From positions 1 through 22,284 of the forward strand of contig JBKJZO010000023.1 in assembly GCA_046715235.1 (NCBI GenBank): a stretch of DNA of 22,284 nucleotides, in the 5' to 3' direction. Made by a program: the position numbers and the translations under genes. This DNA is from JBKJZO01 sp046715235 (lineage in GTDB: Bacteria; Actinomycetota; Actinomycetes; BP-191). Shown one piece after another: positions 8,870-15,613 of this stretch. The notes beneath the pieces were generated by a model that saw only the letters and a program-made list of their open reading frames with translations, did no database searches and had not been told where the DNA came from. Positions within the stretch are counted from its first letter, which is position 1, and each line of letters opens with the position of its first letter.

Positions 8870-8905
8870 TGTCAATGATGGTACGGCGACCGCGAGCTGC
8901 GCGGA

Positions 8906-9379
8906 TCAGCCAGCCGGGGGGCGGGCCGGAGTCGGGAGGGCCCTCGGCGGCAGTTCGACGGCCTCGACCTCGACCCCGGTCGCGGCGGCGAGCTGCTCGG
9001 AGAAGTCGGGCAACGCGAATCCCGCCAGTGGCGGCCGACGGCCCACGTAGATGGACGCGACCGAGCGCGATCGAACCTCATCGGCCACTGCGGCCACTGG
9101 CCGCCCGACGCAGTGCACCATCGTTGCCTCGACGTTGCGCTTACGGCACAGCTCGGAGGCGCGGCCGAGCACCATGCCCGCGAAGTCGGCGTCCAATTGG
9201 TCGGAGTCGGGGTCGAAGTGCGCGGTGCGACCCCGCTCGAGCCGCGGCGGCGTGACCGCTGCGCAGACGAGCGGCTGGTTGTCGGCGGTCGCCCTGTCAG
9301 CGGCCACACCAAGCGCATGCCACCCGACCTCTGATCCGTCGACGATCACGAGGACAGGGCCGAGCGCGCGCCCGCTCAC
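8906..9379 (-). CDS. Universal stress protein-like (Usp-fold) protein
   Basis: This is a 157-aa cytoplasmic protein with an alternating strand/helix pattern. It begins VLVIVDGSEVGWHALGVAA, which matches the first strand and helix of UspA domains (the conserved Asp and the Ser/Glu turn). A central strand region (ASIYVGRRPPLAGF) follows, but the usual ATP-binding GxxGxxxxxxGS pattern is not clearly present, so it is probably a divergent, non-ATP-binding type. The Pro-rich C-terminal tail looks disordered. The start is GTG, overlapping the stop of the NlpC/P60 gene by 4 bases. It sits second in the envelope operon, between two extracytoplasmic hydrolase genes, where a Usp-like protein might act as a regulator. 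That role is inference; the fold call is moderate. Confidence 0.6.
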   Translation of the reverse strand: MSGRALGPVLVIVDGSEVGWHALGVAADRATADNQPLVCAAVTPPRLERGRTAHFDPDSDQLDADFAGMVLGRASELCRKRNVEATMVHCVGRPVAAVADEVRSRSVASIYVGRRPPLAGFALPDFSEQLAAATGVEVEAVELPPRALPTPARPPAG

Positions 9380-10488
9380 CCTGGGCGTACGGCGCCGGCG
9401 TAGTCGCCGCGCGCCATCGACCGCACGCGGATCACGTCACCCGTCTGCGGCGCGTTGATCATCCGACCACCGCCGACGTACATGCCGACGTGGTGGATCG
9501 GATTGCCGAAGAAGACCAGGTCGCCCGGCTGCAGCTCCGATCGGCTCACCCGCCGGCCCTCGCCGATCTGCGCTCGGCTGGAGTGGGACAAGGAGACGCC
9601 GGCCGCCCCCCACGCTCGCATCGTCAGGCCGGAGCAGTCGAACGATCCCGGACCGTCGCCAGCCCACTTGTACGGCTTGCCGATCTGCGCGTAGGCGTAG
9701 CTCACAGCCGCAGCGCCGCGGCCGGTGACCGGCACGTCACTCGGAATGCCGGCGTCACCATCGTTGCCGGACTCGCCCGGGTCGACCCGCTCGTCGTCTC
9801 GTGACGCGCGCTCGGCGGCGGCCGCGCGGCGCGCGCTCACCCGCAGGGCCGCTGCCCCCGGCGCCGACGCTGCCCCTCTGGCGGCCACCCGCTCGTCGGC
9901 AGTCTCGAGGCGGTCGAGCAACTCTGTCTGCTCCGCCACGGACGCCTCGATCGAGGACTTGTTGGACTGCAGCTTCTTGGTGAGCGCCTGGACTTTGGCG
10001 TACGAGCGGTCGGCTGCCTGCTTCGACGCCGTCAGCTCGCGCCTGGCCGCGCGCAGGTCACGCATGCGCACCGCGTTGGCGCGGGCCACCTGATTGAGCG
10101 TGCTGGCGCGTTGCATGAAGGCCTCAGGAGTCTCAGAGGCGGTCATGACCTGGATCATGTCCTCGCCGCCGCCGGAGCGGTACGCCGACGCGGCGAGCAC
10201 GCCAACAGCTCGCTGAGCGGCCGCGAGCTTCGCGCCGGCGGAAACCTGGCCGGCCTGCGCCGCCTTGGCCGCACGCTTGGCCTTGGCCAGATTGATCTTG
10301 CCTTCGTTGTAGTCCTCGACCGCCGCGTCGACCTGGTCGTTGAGCCGGTCGAGTCTTTCTTGCGCGCGCAGGGTGCGGTCGGACGGCTCCGCCAGGGCTT
10401 GCCCGCCGACGATGCCGACCCCGCCCAGGACACCGGAGACAGCAAGGACAGCAGCGGCCAGTCGCACGGCGTAACGAGAGGTCGCCAC
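9376..10488 (-). CDS. ripC: Secreted NlpC/P60 peptidoglycan endopeptidase, RipC type
   Basis: This 370-aa secreted cell-wall hydrolase would cleave peptide stems of peptidoglycan. A signal peptide (about residues 1-33, ending near GGQALAEP) precedes a long Ala/Lys/Arg-rich coiled-coil region (about 40-205), a low-complexity linker rich in Asp, Gly and Arg, and a C-terminal NlpC/P60 domain from about residue 255. The catalytic Cys285 is in FDCSGLTMRAWG and the catalytic His333 in HHVGMYVGGG, with Asn345 as the likely third residue. The coiled coil followed by NlpC/P60 is the layout of M. tuberculosis RipC (Rv2190c), and the position upstream of pimB' agrees. The start is GTG with GGAG 11 bases upstream. 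Three 11-bp-spaced direct repeats at 10541-10568 lie 53 bases before the start and may bind MtrA. It leads a five-gene operon. Confidence 0.88.
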   Translation of the reverse strand: MATSRYAVRLAAAVLAVSGVLGGVGIVGGQALAEPSDRTLRAQERLDRLNDQVDAAVEDYNEGKINLAKAKRAAKAAQAGQVSAGAKLAAAQRAVGVLAASAYRSGGGEDMIQVMTASETPEAFMQRASTLNQVARANAVRMRDLRAARRELTASKQAADRSYAKVQALTKKLQSNKSSIEASVAEQTELLDRLETADERVAARGAASAPGAAALRVSARRAAAAERASRDDERVDPGESGNDGDAGIPSDVPVTGRGAAAVSYAYAQIGKPYKWAGDGPGSFDCSGLTMRAWGAAGVSLSHSSRAQIGEGRRVSRSELQPGDLVFFGNPIHHVGMYVGGGRMINAPQTGDVIRVRSMARGDYAGAVRPG

Positions 10489-10540
10489 GAAGGCGGCAGC
10501 TCCATTCGGGTCACTACCGTCCGTGATCAGACGGTCGCAA

Positions 10541-10568
10541 GGTCACAACGGGGTAACGGTCAGGTTAT
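10541..10568 (-). promoter_or_regulatory. Three 11-bp-spaced GGTNAY direct repeats upstream of ripC (MtrA-box-like)
   Basis: Read on the + strand, GGTCAC at 10541, GGTAAC at 10552 and GGTTAT at 10563 repeat with exactly 11-bp spacing, one helical turn. A further GGTCAC lies at 10509-10514. Tandem GTNAC-type half sites spaced about one turn are the known architecture of binding sites for the actinobacterial response regulator MtrA, whose targets include NlpC/P60 and Rpf cell-wall hydrolase genes. The boxes lie 53-80 bases before the ripC GTG. Assignment to MtrA is inference from the pattern and the target gene. Confidence 0.5.
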
Positions 10569-10631
10569 CGGCGACGGAGACCTCGAACAAGCGTAACGAG
10601 CCTCACACTGCGAGCAGTTTGACCTGGATCT

Positions 10632-10647
10632 GGGGGTATTTGCCCCC
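10632..10647 (-). terminator. Possible G/C hairpin after the 71-aa gene
   Basis: On the minus strand GGGGG, a six-base A/T-containing loop and CCCCC form a perfect 5-bp stem, 58 bases after the stop of the 71-aa gene and 144 bases before ripC. There is no T-tract, which is common for actinobacterial hairpin terminators. It would separate that gene from the ripC operon. The surrounding stretch 10489-10704 holds no gene; besides this hairpin it carries the 11-bp-spaced repeats and two of the three copies of a 15-16-bp repeat. Confidence 0.35.
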
Positions 10648-10671
10648 GATGTTCGGGCCCTCAGCGAGCAG

Positions 10672-10730
10672 CTTGGGTGCGGTTCAGGAAGACTTGGGCG
10701 CGGTTCAGCCGGTGGCTTGGTGCGGTTCGG
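10672..10730. repeat. Three near-identical 15-16-bp direct repeats
   Basis: On the + strand CTTGGGTGCGGTTCAG (10672-10687), CTTGGGCGCGGTTCAG (10693-10708) and CTTGGTGCGGTTCGG (10716-10730) follow each other with 21- and 23-bp periods. The third copy lies within the last codons of the 71-aa gene, the second covers its stop codon, and the first is in the 3' untranslated region. The copies differ at one to three positions. The period is about two helical turns, so an operator role is conceivable; slippage duplication of the gene's 3' end is equally likely. Confidence 0.7.
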
Positions 10731-10920
10731 CGCCGGCCGGCGGGAGCGGCGGGAGCATGCGCAGCCGCGGCACAAGCCCCGAGCTGGCCAGCACATCGAG
10801 CGCGGACCGCTCGTCGTCGTCCACCTCGATCGCCCCTGGCGGGACTCCGAGCATCACCGCGACAACGCAGTCGCCGCACGCAAGCCCGCGGACCACGCAG
10901 GTGTCGCAATCGATGATCAT
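10705..10920 (-). CDS. Small CxxC/CxxC protein, conserved-hypothetical type
   Basis: This protein of 71 aa has an N-terminal metal-site pattern: Cys5 and Cys8 in DCDTC, Cys15 and Cys18 in ACGDC, that is CxxC-x6-CxxC. An acidic segment (VDDDERSALDVLASSGL) and a Pro-rich tail follow. Four closely spaced cysteines suggest one bound zinc or a small redox or iron-sulfur site; which is not known. I chose ATG 10920 because a perfect GGAGG lies 5 bases upstream; an in-frame start at 10977 has no such site and adds 19 residues without pattern. The 82-aa zinc-ribbon gene lies 70 bases upstream on the same strand. I recognise the style of a short conserved actinobacterial protein but cannot name a function. 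Confidence 0.7.
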   Translation of the reverse strand: MIIDCDTCVVRGLACGDCVVAVMLGVPPGAIEVDDDERSALDVLASSGLVPRLRMLPPLPPAGAEPHQATG

Positions 10921-10928
10921 TTCTGCCT

Positions 10929-10949
10929 CCAGGTGCCGTCTCGACCTGG
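10929..10949 (-). promoter_or_regulatory. Inverted repeat adjoining the ribosome-binding site of the 71-aa gene
   Basis: On the minus strand CCAGGT, a 9-base loop and ACCTGG form a perfect 6-bp stem. Its 3' arm shares two bases with the GGAGG Shine-Dalgarno of the 71-aa gene (10926-10930). If folded in the mRNA it could limit ribosome access; it could equally be a protein-binding palindrome. No regulator is evident. Confidence 0.3.
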
Positions 10950-10975
10950 AACAGACGCTAGAGACATGGTCCGAC

Positions 10976-10992
10976 AAAAAAGCCGCGGCGCT
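10976..10992 (-). terminator. Possible terminator at the end of the 82-aa gene
   Basis: On the minus strand GCCGCGGC is followed directly by six T residues, overlapping and just after the stop of the 82-aa gene. A run of six T is rare in this GC-rich sequence. A longer pairing of GCCG within the last codons with CGGC before the T-run gives only a short stem, so the hairpin is weak and the call tentative. Confidence 0.35.
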
Positions 10993-11239
10993 ACTCGGCG
11001 GGGGCCTCGGCGCCGGGGCGGGCGATCACTTCTACGGCGTCGACGGCGTTGCACCAGCGGCACGTCACGTGCTCGACGACCTCACTGAGCACCTCGCGCT
11101 CCTCGACGACTGGCTCGCCCGCCAGGTCGGCGTGCACGTAGTCGCGCGAGCGCACGAGCCGCACGACGTCGAAGCGGGTGAGGTTGCCGCACGCCGTACA
11201 GCGCCACCTCGTCGTCTCAGTCGGCGCAGGTACGGCCAC
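10991..11239 (-). CDS. Small zinc-ribbon protein (82 aa), conserved-hypothetical type
   Basis: The protein has two CxxC knuckles 42 residues apart: Cys14/Cys17 in RWRCTACGNLTRFDV and Cys60/Cys63 in HVTCRWCNAVDAVEV. This spacing suits a single zinc-ribbon or rubredoxin-like site. The middle is acidic (EPVVEEREVLSEVVEH). The GTG start at 11239 has GGGAGAGG 4 bases upstream. The frame stays open much further upstream, but only across the antisense of the nuclease gene, so that extension is not coding. It is divergent from the nuclease gene, with about 80 bases between the two starts. It may act in nucleic-acid or protein binding, but no function can be stated. Confidence 0.72.
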   Translation of the reverse strand: MAVPAPTETTRWRCTACGNLTRFDVVRLVRSRDYVHADLAGEPVVEEREVLSEVVEHVTCRWCNAVDAVEVIARPGAEAPAE

Positions 11240-11321
11240 GGATCCCTCTCCCTTCACGGATCCGCGCAGCGTACGGGATGGCGCCCACGATTTGTCGGTG
11301 CCCGCCCGTACCTTCGCTGCT

Positions 11322-13109
11322 GTGGCGATCCCGACCGTGCAACTGCACATCCCAGTCCAGGGGACGTTCGACGAGCTCGGCACCCCGCTGCGTGAGCAGA
11401 CCTTCGTCGTCGTCGACCTCGAGACCACGGGCGGCTCGCCGGCGAGCTGTGGCATCACCGAGGTCGGCGCGGTCAAAGTCCGCGGCGGCGAGGTGCTCGG
11501 CGAGTTCCAGACGCTCGTAAACCCCGGCGGCGCCATCCCGCCTTTCATCGCGGTGCTGACAGGCATCACCGACTCGATGGTCGCGAGCGCTCCACGCATC
11601 GAGTCCGTGCTGCCGGCGTTTCTCGAGTTTGCGCGCGGCAGTGTGCTGGTCGCGCACAACGCGCCGTTCGACGTCGGCTTCCTCAAGGCCGCCTGCATCG
11701 GGGCCGGGCAGCCGTGGCCTGGCTTCGACTCGCTCGACACGGCGCGGCTCGCCCGCCGGGTGCTGACCCGCGACGAGGCGCCCAACTGCAAGCTGTCGTC
11801 ACTTGCCCGGCTTTTCCGTACGGCGGTCGCCCCGTGCCACCGCGCCCTCGCCGACGCTCAGGCGACGGTCGACGTACTCCATGGGTTATTCGAGCGGCTT
11901 GGCAACCTCGGCGTGCACTCGCTGGAGGAGCTGCGGTCATTCACGTCTGCCGTCTCGCCCGAGCAGCGACGCAAGCGCTACCTCGCTGACGGGCTCCCCC
12001 ATCTCCCGGGCGTCTACCTGTTCCGCGACGGCAAAGGCCGCGTGCTCTACGTCGGCACGAGCAAGGACCTTCGGAGCCGTGTCCGCAACTACTTCGTCGC
12101 CTCCGAGCCGCGCACCCGGATGGCCGAGATGATCATGGTCGCCGAGCGGGTCGACCACATCGTCTGCACGTCCTCGCTCGAGGCGCACATCCGCGAGCTG
12201 CGGCTCATCGCCGAGCACAAGCCGCGCTACAACCGCCGGTCGCGATTCCCGGAGCGGTCGGTCTTCGTCAAGCTCACGGTGGAGCGGTTCCCCCGGCTCT
12301 CGCTCGTGCGCAAGGTGCTCGCCGACGGCGCGACCTATCTCGGGCCCTTCTCGTCGGCGCGTTCGGCCGAGTCGGCGATGGCCGCCGTACACGAGGCCAT
12401 CCCGCTGCGGCAGTGCACACCCAAGCTGTCGGCGCGCTCGTCACTTCCGCCGTGCGTACTCCTCGAGATGGGCCGCTGCGGCGCGCCCTGTGATGGCAGC
12501 GAGACCACCGAGCAGTACGCGGCGCACGTCGGTGCCTATCTCGCGGCGATCAACGAAGACCCATCCCAGGTCATCGAGGCGGTGTCGCGCCGGATCGCGC
12601 TGCTGGTCGGGGCCGAGCGGTTCGAGGACGCCGCGCTGCATCGCGACCGGGCGTCGGCGTTCGTCCGCGCGGTCGCGCGCTATCAGCAGCTGTCGATGCT
12701 CGCGGCGTGCGCACAGCTGGTCGCGGCGCGACCTACGTCTCGCGGCGGCTGGGAGATCGTCGTGACGCGGCACGGCCGGTTCGCAGCTGGCGGCGTCAGC
12801 CCTCCCGGCGCGGCACCCCGGCCGTACGTCGACGGGCTGGTCGCGGCCGCCGAGGCGGTCACCCCCGGCCCTGGACCGACGCCATGCGCGTCGTCCGAGG
12901 AGATGCACGCGCTGCTGCGTTGGCTCTCCGAGCCCGGCGTTCGCCTAGTCGAGCTCGCCGGGGTTTGGGCGTCGCCCGCCCGAGGCGCGCAGCGGCTGCA
13001 CGAATGGCTCAACACGGCGTACGACGTGAGCGCTCGCCCGTTCGAGGACCGCCGCGGACTCAGGCCACAGCACCAACCGGCGCGCTCCCCCTTCGCCGCG
13101 GCAGGTTAA
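11322..13109 (+). CDS. DEDDh exonuclease fused to UvrC/Cho-like GIY-YIG nuclease
   Basis: This is a fusion protein of about 595 aa. The N-terminal DnaQ-type 3'-5' exonuclease has ExoI DLETTGG (Asp32, Glu34), ExoII HNAPFD (Asp117) and ExoIII HRALADAQAT (His173, Asp178), the complete DEDDh set. A GIY-YIG nuclease follows: GVY at 230-232, YVGTSKDLRSRVRNYF at 243-258 and catalytic-type Glu in EAHIRELRLI. Then comes C-x12-C-x7-C-x3-C (Cys365, 378, 386, 390), closely matching the UvrC segment now known to hold a [4Fe-4S] cluster. The C-terminal 200 residues lack recognisable UvrC RNase H-like or helix-hairpin-helix domains. Domain order, length and position before trpD match M. tuberculosis Rv2191. 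It probably acts in DNA repair. The start is uncertain: GTG 11322 (possibly leaderless), GTG 11298 or GTG 11178, the last overlapping the divergent 82-aa gene. Confidence 0.85.
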   Translation: MAIPTVQLHIPVQGTFDELGTPLREQTFVVVDLETTGGSPASCGITEVGAVKVRGGEVLGEFQTLVNPGGAIPPFIAVLTGITDSMVASAPRIESVLPAFLEFARGSVLVAHNAPFDVGFLKAACIGAGQPWPGFDSLDTARLARRVLTRDEAPNCKLSSLARLFRTAVAPCHRALADAQATVDVLHGLFERLGNLGVHSLEELRSFTSAVSPEQRRKRYLADGLPHLPGVYLFRDGKGRVLYVGTSKDLRSRVRNYFVASEPRTRMAEMIMVAERVDHIVCTSSLEAHIRELRLIAEHKPRYNRRSRFPERSVFVKLTVERFPRLSLVRKVLADGATYLGPFSSARSAESAMAAVHEAIPLRQCTPKLSARSSLPPCVLLEMGRCGAPCDGSETTEQYAAHVGAYLAAINEDPSQVIEAVSRRIALLVGAERFEDAALHRDRASAFVRAVARYQQLSMLAACAQLVAARPTSRGGWEIVVTRHGRFAAGGVSPPGAAPRPYVDGLVAAAEAVTPGPGPTPCASSEEMHALLRWLSEPGVRLVELAGVWASPARGAQRLHEWLNTAYDVSARPFEDRRGLRPQHQPARSPFAAAG

Positions 13110-13117
13110 CGCCGCTA

Positions 13118-13519
13118 TCAGCTAGGAGAACTACCACCTGCGTCCAGAGTGGTGCGTCGGGGAGGAAACACAGCCACAACCAATTCGATAATCAGGCCTC
13201 CAAAGGCAGCACCGAAAACAGCCGCCATGCCCACGGGGGGCACTATTTTCGGAAGTAGCGAGGCCAATCCGGATAGAGCTATAAAGGCGAGAACCTGTTT
13301 GTCGTGAGCTTGACTGGGATTTAGCCGGCCTCGACTGAAGTATCTCCGAACCCACGGCAGTGCAAACACCGCGGCGACCGTTATTGACACGAACCACCAA
13401 AGCTGCGGATCCACTGCCAGCTTTCGTTGAAAATGGCGGGCGCCGACGAAAATAAGGAACGCGATTGGGATCCACAACGGGAGACGCCACAACTGCCGTC
13501 GACGACCGTCCGTCATCAT
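13118..13519 (-). CDS. Four-helix membrane protein, candidate immunity protein of the RHS tip
   Basis: This is a 133-aa protein. A basic N-terminus (TDGRRRQLWR) is followed by four likely membrane helices near residues 12-28, 39-57, 75-91 and 94-116, joined by basic loops. Its ATG overlaps the stop of the RHS tip as ATGA, so the two are translated together. Base composition is clearly lower in GC than the flanking genes and resembles the tip, so both were probably acquired together. In RHS and other polymorphic toxin systems the gene directly after the toxin tip encodes immunity, and multi-helix membrane proteins are the usual immunity against membrane-damaging toxins. I recognise no named family; immunity is inferred from position and topology. 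The stop lies 8 bases from the stop of the convergent nuclease gene. Confidence 0.6.
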   Translation of the reverse strand: MMTDGRRRQLWRLPLWIPIAFLIFVGARHFQRKLAVDPQLWWFVSITVAAVFALPWVRRYFSRGRLNPSQAHDKQVLAFIALSGLASLLPKIVPPVGMAAVFGAAFGGLIIELVVAVFPPRRTTLDAGGSSPS

Positions 13520-14214
13520 GGAGAACCGCCCACAACCTTACACATGTGGACCCCTCCGCATTCTCTATAGTCTCCTGATCGATCCGGTGGTTTAGGGCCC
13601 TTCGGTCCGCGTATAGCCTTCAATAGTTGGTTGCCTAGGAGTTCGGCGGCTACCACCCCACCACCAACGGCGATCGCGAAACAGCCAACGCCGGTCGCAC
13701 AGACCAATCCGATCCCCCAAGCTGTTACATACCCGGTTGCGTACTTCGCGCCAGCATAAGCCGCTGCCTCACCGTGGGATGCCTTTGCCTTCATTGCGTC
13801 ATATATATCTGCCCCTGCGCTGATGACAGCGAGCGTCCTCTGGGCGACTCTGATATCTTTGACCTTTTCTGCTGCCCGCCTTCAGCTTCACCTCATTCTG
13901 CGGAGCAAGAGAATAGTCCCACACTTTGGTAGGCACTCGATCTTCCTTTGATGGTTTTGCGGCTGGTTTCTTCGGTGATGGAGCGGCACGCGCCGGCCCT
14001 TGGGTTGATTGTTGTGGGCCAGAGGTGGTCTTCGCTGGTGGGGCCGGCATTGGCACCTTGTTGGTGCAAACGTCGCTATAGCATGGCGCCGCGGCTTGCA
14101 GACTAGGCCCGGGACGGACGACGAACAGTCACCAGGCGCAGGTGCCGCGGCCGCTTCGGCGCGCCGTTTGGCGACGGCCTCCTTCCGATGCACCTCGCGA
14201 GCGTCGACGTCAAA
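13516..14214 (-). other. RHS C-terminal tip domain with glycine-zipper-like hydrophobic segment
   Basis: This is the variable region after the conserved DPDGH end of the RHS core. In order: a charged helix (DAREVHRKEAVAKRRAEAAAA), a Cys-containing segment with CYSDVCTNKVPMPAPPAKTT, a Pro/Lys/Ser linker, DYSLAPQNEVKLKA, then KVKDIRVAQRTLAVISAGADIYDAMKAK in pieces, and a hydrophobic Gly-rich part (TGYVTAWGIGLVCATGVG and FAIAVGGGVVAAELLGNQLL) before a hydrophilic tail with two Cys. An ORF beginning at Met 13794 covers the last 92 codons intact. AT content rises sharply here compared with the GC-rich core, as is typical of exchanged RHS tips. A membrane-disrupting toxin is the favoured reading; no named toxin family was recognised. 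Confidence 0.5.
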
Positions 14215-15613
14215 GTGCCCGTCGGGGTCGAACATTCGCAGGGGGTTTCCCGAGCCGTACGTGTAGCGGTTGAGCGTGATCGGTTCTTGCAGCAAGCCGA
14301 TGTACGTGTCGCGGGCGGTGAACGTGCCGCTGCCGGGCTGGTACCAGCGGGCGCCCATCCACACGTCCCCGGAGGCCGGGTCGGTGTAGTCACTCTGGTA
14401 GCCGACGGTCAGGCCGGTGCCGCCGACCGTGCCGGCGATCTCACCGAACGGCGTGTAGACGCGGCTGCCAGCAAGCGCGCCGGCCCCGTCAAGGAGCTGA
14501 GTGAGGTCCCCGTGCGCGTTGCGCCCGGTGATCCAGCTGGTGGTGCCCTCCGTGGTGGCCAGCAGGTCACCGCCCGGCGAGCGGGCGTGCCAGGCGGCCC
14601 CGACCGCGGCCGGGTCCAGCTCGGTGCCCGCGTAGGTGAACACGCCACCGCCGCGGGCGGCGAGCCGGTCCAGCCCGTCGTAGGCGTATTCGACCGCACC
14701 AGCGCCGGTGGCCCGGTCGAACACGTCGAAGCTGTACGTCTTCGCCGGCCCGCTGCCCGGCGTGACCGAGGCAAGCGTGCCGCGTGGGGTCCACGAATAC
14801 GTGCCGTCCGGGCCGGACGCGAGCCGGTTCCGCGCGTCATAACTGAACGCCTGCCCGCCGGCGGCGGTGCGGTTGCCGGCGTCGTCCCACTCATAGCCGG
14901 TGGCGCCGCCCGTTGGCGGGGTCCAGCTGGTGATCCGCCCGGCGCCGTCGTTCGCGTAGGTGTGCCGGCCTTCCGCGCTGTTCCCCGGCGCGGTGATGTC
15001 CTGCGCGGTCAGGTTCCCGTCCGCGTCGTACTCGTACCCCGTCGAACCCGCCGGTGTGCCGGTCGAGTTGGTCAGCAGGTCCGCGGTCAACCGGCCCAGG
15101 CTGTCATAGCCGTAGTCCCGCACCGCCCCGCCGCTGTAGCCGACCGTGTCCAGCTGACCGGCCGCATCCCAGCCGTAGCTGCGGGTCTGCCCGGTCAGCG
15201 AATCATGCGCGGTCGCGAGTTCCCCCCGCCCGGTCCAGGTAAACGTGCTCGTCGCACCAGCATCAACCCGCTCGGTCATCCGCCCGGCGGCGTCGTATGC
15301 GAACGTGGCCGCGCCCGCGCCACCCGTCGACGAGGTGATCAGCCCCCGATCGTCGTAGGCCAGCGCGATCGGCGCGCTCGGGTGCGAGACCGACGTCCGC
15401 GCATCACCGAAGTCGTACGCGAACGAGCGGATAGCCGTCGCCAAAGTCCGGCCCGGTGCCCGTCTCGGTCAGCAGCGCGGCCCGCTGGCTGAACGTGCGG
15501 GCAATCGACACCCCACCCGGCAAGTCATCCCGAACCGGCAGCCCACCGGCGTCATACACCGTCGTGTAAGTGCGCTCCGGCAGGCCCGGCGTCGCCGCGG
15601 TCGCCGGCTCCAC
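13516..15613 (-). pseudogene. Truncated, frame-broken RHS-repeat gene with toxin-like C-terminal tip
   Basis: RHS (YD-repeat) core sequence is spread over several frames. From 15613 the first frame carries TTVYDAGGLPVRDDLPGGV; near 15430-15450 it passes to a second frame with many repeats (FAYDAAGRMTERV, YGYDSLGRLTADL, YEYDADGNLTAQD, FSYDARNRLASG) and the RHS-associated core end with YTDPASGDVWMGARWYQPG and NRYTYGSGNPLRMFDPDGH, ending at about 14215. Between about 14128 and 14084 coding moves to a third frame, and between 13881 and about 13850 to a fourth. All changes are single- or double-base offsets. The usual signal or N-terminal region and most repeats are missing: the remnant starts 12 bases after the trpD stop. 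The tip has a Pro/Lys-rich linker, then a Gly/Ala-rich hydrophobic stretch. The gene as read cannot make a full-length product; sequencing error at some sites cannot be excluded. Confidence 0.82.

Noticed and set aside
8864..8880. TTGACA on the minus strand as a -35 box for the peptidase-MA gene
   Set aside because: It coincides with the start codon region and no -10 element lies 16-18 bases downstream; chance match.
13131..13535. Alternative minus frame of 134 aa over the putative immunity gene
   Set aside because: The 133-aa frame has four clear membrane helices and an ATGA coupling to the tip; this frame is Ser/Arg-rich without structure.
13799..14056. 85-aa minus ORF as an independent gene
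   Set aside because: It lacks a start signal and is the middle segment of the frame-broken RHS tip; sequence flows from and into the neighbouring frames.
14188..15492. 434-aa plus-strand ORF opposite the RHS region
   Set aside because: Gly/Arg/Val-rich shadow of the repetitive RHS core with no start signal or motif; the minus strand carries clear YD repeats.
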